Assembly: GCA_035250025.1 (NCBI GenBank)
Contig: DATFFO010000320.1
Coordinates: forward strand, 1-7,909
DNA: 7,909 bases
Origin: DATFFO01 sp035250025
GTDB lineage: Bacteria; Actinomycetota; Acidimicrobiia; Spongiisociales; ZC4RG35
Direction of reading: 5' to 3'
Below are positions 4,653-7,909 of this stretch, piece after piece (position 1 is the stretch's first letter; each line of letters opens with the position of its first letter). The notes under the pieces were generated by a model. That model had not been told where the DNA came from. It did no database searches and saw only the letters and a program-made list of their open reading frames with translations. Both the position numbers and the translations under genes were made by a program.

Positions 4653-5438
4653 CTAGTTCTTGTGGATGTCGTCGAAGCCCAGTTCGACCGGGGTGTCACG
4701 GCCGAAGATGTTGACGAGCACGACGACCTTCTGCTGGTCGATGTTGATGTCCTCGATGATGCCGTTGAAGTCGGCGAAGGGACCGGCCACCACCCGCACC
4801 TGCTCGCCGACCTCCCAGGCCGGCTTGAAGCGGGGCTTGACCTTTTCCTCTTCCTCCTGCACGCCGAGGAATCGCTCGACCTCGCGGCGGGACAACGGGG
4901 TCGGCTTCTGGTTGCCGCCCACGAAGCCGGTCACGCCCGGGGTGTTGCGGACGGCGTACCACGAGTCGTCGTCCAGGCTCATTCGAACGAGGATGTAGCC
5001 GGGGAAGACCTTGCGGGGGACGGTGACCTTCTTGCCACCCTTGATCTCCACGACATCCTCCATCGGGATGTGGACCTCGAAGATCCGATCCTCCATGTGC
5101 ATCGAGCGGATACGGGTTTCGAGATTGACCTTGACCTTGTTCTCGTAGCCGGAGTACGAGTGGATGACATACCAGTCGCCCTCGAGGTCGTAGGGGCTGA
5201 GGGGACGGGCGGGAGCCTCCGGCTCCTCGTCCGCCGCCGGTTCCTCTGCGTCGGAGCTCTCGACCCCAGGTTCGGCGGGCGCCTTCTCGGCTTCGGCCTC
5301 CTCGGCCTCGGCCACCTCTACCTCTGCCTCGTCGACATCCGGCGTGTCGGCGGTGGGAAGGTCGTCGCTCGCCTCGATGTCATCCTCGGCCAATTCGTTC
5401 TCCTCGGCCACCTCGGCCGCCGCTGCAACTTCAGCCAT
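4653..5438 (-). CDS. nusG: Transcription termination/antitermination factor NusG with acidic N-terminal extension
   Basis: NusG binds the RNA polymerase clamp and links it to Rho or to the leading ribosome through S10. The conserved part starts at about residue 87 (DWYVIHSYSGYENKVKVNLE), giving the NGN domain (about 87-192, with VFPGYILVRM at 144-153), a charged linker, and the KOW domain (about 207-261, VAGPFADFNGIIEDI and VNIFGRDTPVEL). E. coli NusG has 181 residues; this one has 261 because of an Ala/Glu/Asp-rich tail of about 85 residues. Acidic N-terminal tails are usual in actinobacterial NusG. The ATG at 5438 has GGAG 7 bases before it, inside the end of secE, whose stop is 3 bp away. 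Confidence 0.96.
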   Translation of the reverse strand: MAEVAAAAEVAEENELAEDDIEASDDLPTADTPDVDEAEVEVAEAEEAEAEKAPAEPGVESSDAEEPAADEEPEAPARPLSPYDLEGDWYVIHSYSGYENKVKVNLETRIRSMHMEDRIFEVHIPMEDVVEIKGGKKVTVPRKVFPGYILVRMSLDDDSWYAVRNTPGVTGFVGGNQKPTPLSRREVERFLGVQEEEEKVKPRFKPAWEVGEQVRVVAGPFADFNGIIEDINIDQQKVVVLVNIFGRDTPVELGFDDIHKN

Positions 5439-5441
5439 CAG

Positions 5442-5762
5442 CTATCTCCGCTCGACAACGAATAGGACAACTTCCTTCATGGCCACGTCGAGGCCGAAGA
5501 CCACCACGGTGAGAGCGACGGTCGTGATGAGAGTGACGGTCGTGAAGGCGATCATCTGCTCGCGCGTGGGCCACGAGACGCGGCGCAGTTCTTGACGGAC
5601 GTCGTGGAAATAGCCGCGGATGCGCTGCCACAGCGGCTTGCGTTCGGCCTGCGGAGCGCGTTGAACCGTTGCCGGGCTGCGCCGCTTGGCGCCACCGGCC
5701 TCTTCTTGTTTCTTCTGTCGCCGCTCCTCACGTTCCATGAGGCGGCGCATTTCTCGGTTCAT
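5442..5762 (-). CDS. secE: Preprotein translocase subunit SecE
   Basis: SecE is the essential small clamp subunit of the SecYEG protein channel. The 106 residues carry one membrane segment (about 71-94, IAFTTVTLITTVALTVVVFGL), preceded by the amphipathic helix and family signature WQRIRGYFHDVRQELRRVSWPTR (43-67). The basic, charged N-terminus (about 1-42) is longer than in minimal SecE proteins, common in actinobacteria. The ATG at 5762 has AGGA 9 bases upstream; Met5 and Met9 are possible alternatives. The gene lies 45 bp after tRNA-Trp with no terminator between them, so both are likely on one transcript. Confidence 0.93.
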   Translation of the reverse strand: MNREMRRLMEREERRQKKQEEAGGAKRRSPATVQRAPQAERKPLWQRIRGYFHDVRQELRRVSWPTREQMIAFTTVTLITTVALTVVVFGLDVAMKEVVLFVVERR

Positions 5763-5807
5763 CTCAGATTGTCCTCGGCAGCTTCAGCTCGAACAGGCCC
5801 TCATGAG

Positions 5808-5882
5808 CAGGGGTGGAGGGACTCGAACCCCCAACCTCCGGTTTTGGAGACCGGCGCTCTAACCAATTAGAGCTACACCCCT
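5808..5882 (-). tRNA. trnW: tRNA-Trp (anticodon CCA)
   Basis: A complete cloverleaf on the minus strand. The acceptor stem is AGGGGTG/CACCCCT, the D arm GCTC..GAGC with GGTTA in the loop, and the anticodon arm CCGGT-CTCCAAA-ACCGG with anticodon CCA at 5847-5845. The T arm is GGGGG-TTCGAGT-CCCTC with one G-U pair, and the discriminator is G, as expected for tRNA-Trp. The 3' CCA is not encoded, so it is added later. Total 75 bases including the discriminator. Confidence 0.97.
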
Positions 5883-5903
5883 AGGGGGTTCGGCGGAAAC
5901 CTG

Positions 5904-5932
5904 AGTATACGGCGAAGTCGGCTCAGGGGAAA
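5904..5932 (-). promoter_or_regulatory. Promoter of tRNA-Trp and the secE-nusG-rplK-rplA-purU genes
   Basis: TATACT (5909-5904) is a five-of-six match to the -10 box and lies 21 bases before the tRNA 5' end, so transcription would start about 15 bases before it. At a 17-base spacing the -35 position reads TTTCCC, a weak match. The -35 region overlaps the last codons of the anti-sigma gene (stop at 5923-5925). No other promoter is evident before secE. Confidence 0.65.
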
Positions 5933-6240
5933 CTCGGTGCCGTCACGCGAGTTCTGTCGCCGCGGGTCCTCCGGGAGGCCACGACAAGGGCGATCAGCGC
6001 CGCCCCCGCCAGCTTCCAGACCAGATTCGTCCCGGTTTCGGCCCGACCATCGGAGCCGCTCGCCACCCGTTCCGGAGGCAGCGTCGAAAGCTTGCGACGG
6101 ACCCGCCGCGCCTGGGCCGCCAGCGCCTGGCAGTAGAGGCATTGGGAGACATGGCCGGCCATCCAGTCGGGAGGATCGCCTCTGTCGAGAACCGTGGTAA
6201 CGAGGCTGATCCGGCCCATTCGGCACACGGCGCCTCTCAT
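5923..6240 (-). CDS. Small zinc-finger membrane anti-sigma factor
   Basis: A 105-residue protein. The N-terminal part has the zinc anti-sigma motif His-x3-Cys-x2-Cys at His30, Cys34, Cys37 (GHVSQCLYCQAL). Such domains sequester ECF sigma factors in the cytoplasm and release them on redox change or proteolysis. One hydrophobic stretch at about 72-88 (NLVWKLAGAALIALVVA) suggests a single membrane helix followed by only about 17 basic and polar residues. It thus lacks the extracytoplasmic sensor domain of larger anti-sigma factors. The ATG overlaps the sigma stop as ATGA, typical of a sigma/anti-sigma pair. Family assignment rests on the motif and position; partner binding is inferred. Met8 is a possible later start. 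Confidence 0.82.
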   Translation of the reverse strand: MRGAVCRMGRISLVTTVLDRGDPPDWMAGHVSQCLYCQALAAQARRVRRKLSTLPPERVASGSDGRAETGTNLVWKLAGAALIALVVASRRTRGDRTRVTAPSFP

Positions 6241-6764
6241 CGCAGCAGCTCGAGAAGGTGGGCGAGTCTTCTGTGGGCCCGATGCAGGCGGACCTTGGCA
6301 GCCGATTCGGTGATGCCGAGCCGGTCGGCGATCTCGGCGTGGCTCCAGCCCTCCACGTCCTTCAAGACCACAACCTCGCGCTGGCCGGCAGGCAAGGAGT
6401 CCAGGGCACTCTCGAGCGACCGGCGCAGGTCCATCACCTCGCCGCCCCGTTCGGGGTCGCTGTCGGGTGTCGCCTCGGCGGCGTAATCGTCCTCCATCTC
6501 GGTAGTCCGGCCACGCAGGCGGATGGCCTTGCGGCGGGCGGTGAGGGCGGTGTTTACCGCGATGCGATGGAGCCAGGTGCCGATGGCCGCTTCCCCGCGG
6601 AACCGCGCCATTCCCCGCCAGGCGCGCAAGAAAGTGTCCTGGAGAACATCGGCGGCCAGTTCGGGGTCGGACACAACGCCCAGCACGACCCGATAGAGGC
6701 GGCCCCGGTGCTCGCTGACGAGCTGGTCGAACTCGTGGCGCTCGATCGGCGCCCGCTCGGTCAT
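6237..6764 (-). CDS. ECF-type RNA polymerase sigma factor
   Basis: A 175-residue sigma-70 family protein with only regions 2 and 4. Region 2 (about 12-80) holds FDQLVSEHRGRLYRVVLGVV, DPELAADVLQDTFLRAWRG and FRGEAAIGTWLHRIAVNTALTARRK, for core binding and -10 recognition. An acidic linker (about 88-112) follows. Region 4 (about 116-172) holds LPAGQREVVVLKDVEGWSHAEIADRLGITESAAKVRLHRAHRRL, a helix-turn-helix that reads the -35 box. Start: the ATG overlaps the dehydratase stop as ATGA and has GAGGTGG just upstream. The next gene encodes the likely anti-sigma factor. ECF sigma factors often activate their own operon, but I could not identify a matching promoter. The regulon cannot be read from the sequence. 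Confidence 0.93.
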   Translation of the reverse strand: MTERAPIERHEFDQLVSEHRGRLYRVVLGVVSDPELAADVLQDTFLRAWRGMARFRGEAAIGTWLHRIAVNTALTARRKAIRLRGRTTEMEDDYAAEATPDSDPERGGEVMDLRRSLESALDSLPAGQREVVVLKDVEGWSHAEIADRLGITESAAKVRLHRAHRRLAHLLELLR

Positions 6765-7561
6765 GGCGCCACCTCGAATCGCCCCAACACAGTTGTGACG
6801 TCGCCCGTGACCAGGGTGAGGTCGAATCGGTCGGAGGAGAGCTCGCCCTGGATCTCGGCCAGCTCCGCGGGCCGGAGCGGGGCGGTGTAGCGGAACCTCG
6901 CCGACTCCAGCGGGCGAGCGGAGGCGGAGACGGTGGCGGCAACTTGCGTGAGCCATGCCGACTGAAGGAGACCGTGGACCACGACCCCGCCCAGTCCGGC
7001 CTCGATGGCGCTGGCGCGATCCCAATGGATGGGATTCCAGTCGCGGGTGGCGGCAGCGTATCGGACCAGGTCTGCCCGGGAGGCAGACCGAGGCGAGGGC
7101 AGCCGCCGGGAAACCGAACTGTTGGCGGCCCTTTCGTGGACGTCCACCTCCTTGGCCGGCTCGGGGGGAGTTGGCGAATCGCCTACCAGGAACGTCGAGC
7201 GACCCGACAGGACCTGGCCGTCGGGATCCGAGGCCGCCAACGAGAAGGTGACGAACGACGTGGCCGAGCGCGTCCGCACCCGGTCGACCGTCCCGGAGAC
7301 GAGCAGCTCGGCCTCGGCGACCAGCGGGCGTCGCCAGGTGAACGTCTGCTCGCCGTGGATCACGGCCCCCTTCACGAGCGGGTCAACCAGCAGGTCGGGC
7401 GCCACGACGAAGAGGAGGGCAGCGGCGAAACCGGGAGGAGCCGCCTCGGTCCAGCGCTCACGCTCGTCACCGGTGACGTCGACGAACTCGTCGATCTTCT
7501 CCCGGCACAGCCGGTAGGGCCGGTCGGCATAGACCCGGCCCTCGAGAGCCTCGATAGTCAC
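6761..7561 (-). CDS. MaoC-like double hot-dog dehydratase, HadA-HadB-like fusion
   Basis: The 266 residues contain two hot-dog domains. The N-terminal half (about 8-128) resembles the MaoC N-terminal/HadA type: YRLCREKIDEFVDVTGD, then IHGEQTFTWRRPL. The C-terminal half (about 150-264) is a catalytic MaoC domain with the hydratase motif DWNPIHWD (Asp174, His179) and GGVVVHGLLQSAWL. Such proteins dehydrate (R)-3-hydroxyacyl thioesters. In mycobacteria separate HadA and HadB proteins form this dimer in the mycolic-acid elongation system, and HadB supplies the same Asp-x4-His dyad; they are encoded after rpmG and before tRNA-Trp and secE, as here. Substrate is unknown. The start is GTG at 7561; an in-frame TAG four codons upstream limits alternatives, although the Shine-Dalgarno sequence is poorly spaced. 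It begins 28 bp after rpmG. Confidence 0.85.
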   Translation of the reverse strand: MTIEALEGRVYADRPYRLCREKIDEFVDVTGDERERWTEAAPPGFAAALLFVVAPDLLVDPLVKGAVIHGEQTFTWRRPLVAEAELLVSGTVDRVRTRSATSFVTFSLAASDPDGQVLSGRSTFLVGDSPTPPEPAKEVDVHERAANSSVSRRLPSPRSASRADLVRYAAATRDWNPIHWDRASAIEAGLGGVVVHGLLQSAWLTQVAATVSASARPLESARFRYTAPLRPAELAEIQGELSSDRFDLTLVTGDVTTVLGRFEVAP

Positions 7562-7589
7562 GCTCCCACGCTACCGGCCGGGGCGAGCG

Positions 7590-7751
7590 TCAGCGGGTTT
7601 CGCGGTGGGCGGTGTGCTGGCGACACCAACGGCAGTACTTGGAGAGCTCCAGCCTGTCGCGGGTATTGGACTTGCTCTTGGTTGTCACATAGTTCCGCCG
7701 CTTGCACACATCGCAAGCGAGTGTGAGAGGCGGTCGTTTATCGGAAGCCAT
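7590..7751 (-). CDS. rpmG: 50S ribosomal protein L33 (zinc-binding form)
   Basis: A 53-residue open reading frame reading MASDKRPPLTLACDVCKRRN and ending HRETR. It has the L33 core (NYVTTKSKSNTRDRLELSKYC) and two Cys-x2-Cys pairs at Cys13/Cys16 and Cys40/Cys43, so it is the zinc-dependent C+ type, which zinc-limited cells may replace with a cysteine-free copy. L33 sits near the E site of the large subunit. The length is typical. The ATG at 7751 follows AAAA with only a weak GAAGTGAG ribosome binding site. The gene begins 20 bp from the heptamer array and is followed at 28 bp by the dehydratase gene. Confidence 0.95.
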   Translation of the reverse strand: MASDKRPPLTLACDVCKRRNYVTTKSKSNTRDRLELSKYCRWCRQHTAHRETR

Positions 7752-7768
7752 TTTTGCTCACTTCGTTC

Positions 7769-7858
<90 letters not shown>

Positions 7859-7909
7859 CGAAACTTCGCGTGGTGCGGGCGAGGTGATGGGACGCCCTCG
7901 GGAAGATGC

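Noticed and set aside
4617..5465. Plus-strand reading frame of 282 codons opposite nusG
   Set aside because: It is the mirror of nusG, with a product of repeated Leu, Val and Asp that resembles no family; the minus strand encodes a clear NusG.
5923..6942. Minus-strand frame of 339 codons covering the anti-sigma gene and overlapping the sigma gene
   Set aside because: Only the last 105 codons are a real gene; the upstream part is the out-of-frame shadow of the sigma and dehydratase genes, rich in Arg and Pro.
7887..7909. Plus-strand ATG near the window end as a possible gene start
   Set aside because: GAGG lies too close to the ATG and only seven codons are visible, so no gene can be supported.

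Overview
The window looks like a high-GC actinobacterial chromosome, most likely of the Acidimicrobiia type. That placement is inferred from three things: the order rpmG, MaoC-type dehydratase, tRNA-Trp, secE, nusG, rplK, rplA (seen around the had genes of mycobacteria); the long acidic N-terminal tail on NusG; and the acidic C-terminal tail on L10. All genes found lie on the minus strand, so they are transcribed from right to left.

Right end (7909 to 5923): a 7-bp tandem repeat of about 12.5 copies sits just upstream of rpmG (L33, 53 aa, with its zinc cysteines). Next comes a two-domain hot-dog dehydratase that resembles HadA fused to HadB, then an ECF sigma factor and a very small zinc-finger membrane anti-sigma factor. 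The last three overlap by 4 bp at each junction and so look translationally coupled.

Centre (5932 to 2414): a promoter with a near-consensus -10 box drives tRNA-Trp(CCA), followed by secE, nusG, rplK, rplA and purU. A 222-bp gap before rplA holds a degenerate array of the same heptamer and, touching the rplA Shine-Dalgarno sequence, a stem that mimics the L1 site on 23S rRNA. purU (formyltetrahydrofolate deformylase) overlaps the end of rplA and is followed by a strong hairpin terminator.

Left part (2361 to 358): a noncoding leader of about 435 bp, with several inverted repeats and an attenuator-like hairpin with an alternative pairing, precedes rplJ (L10), rplL (L7/L12) and a universal stress protein gene. 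L10 carries an SPD-repeat acidic tail.

Left end (1 to 357): no gene. It holds two direct and two inverted copies, some partial, of a hairpin-rich intergenic repeat that ends in GGGGGACAAA.

Together the window is mainly protein synthesis and export (ribosomal stalk proteins L1, L10, L11 and L12, transcription factor NusG, translocon SecE), with lipid dehydration, one-carbon metabolism and stress genes attached. I see no defence system, CRISPR array or transposase. The most interesting content is regulatory RNA in the ribosomal leaders, repeats placed in noncoding gaps, and the sigma/anti-sigma pair attached to the dehydratase.
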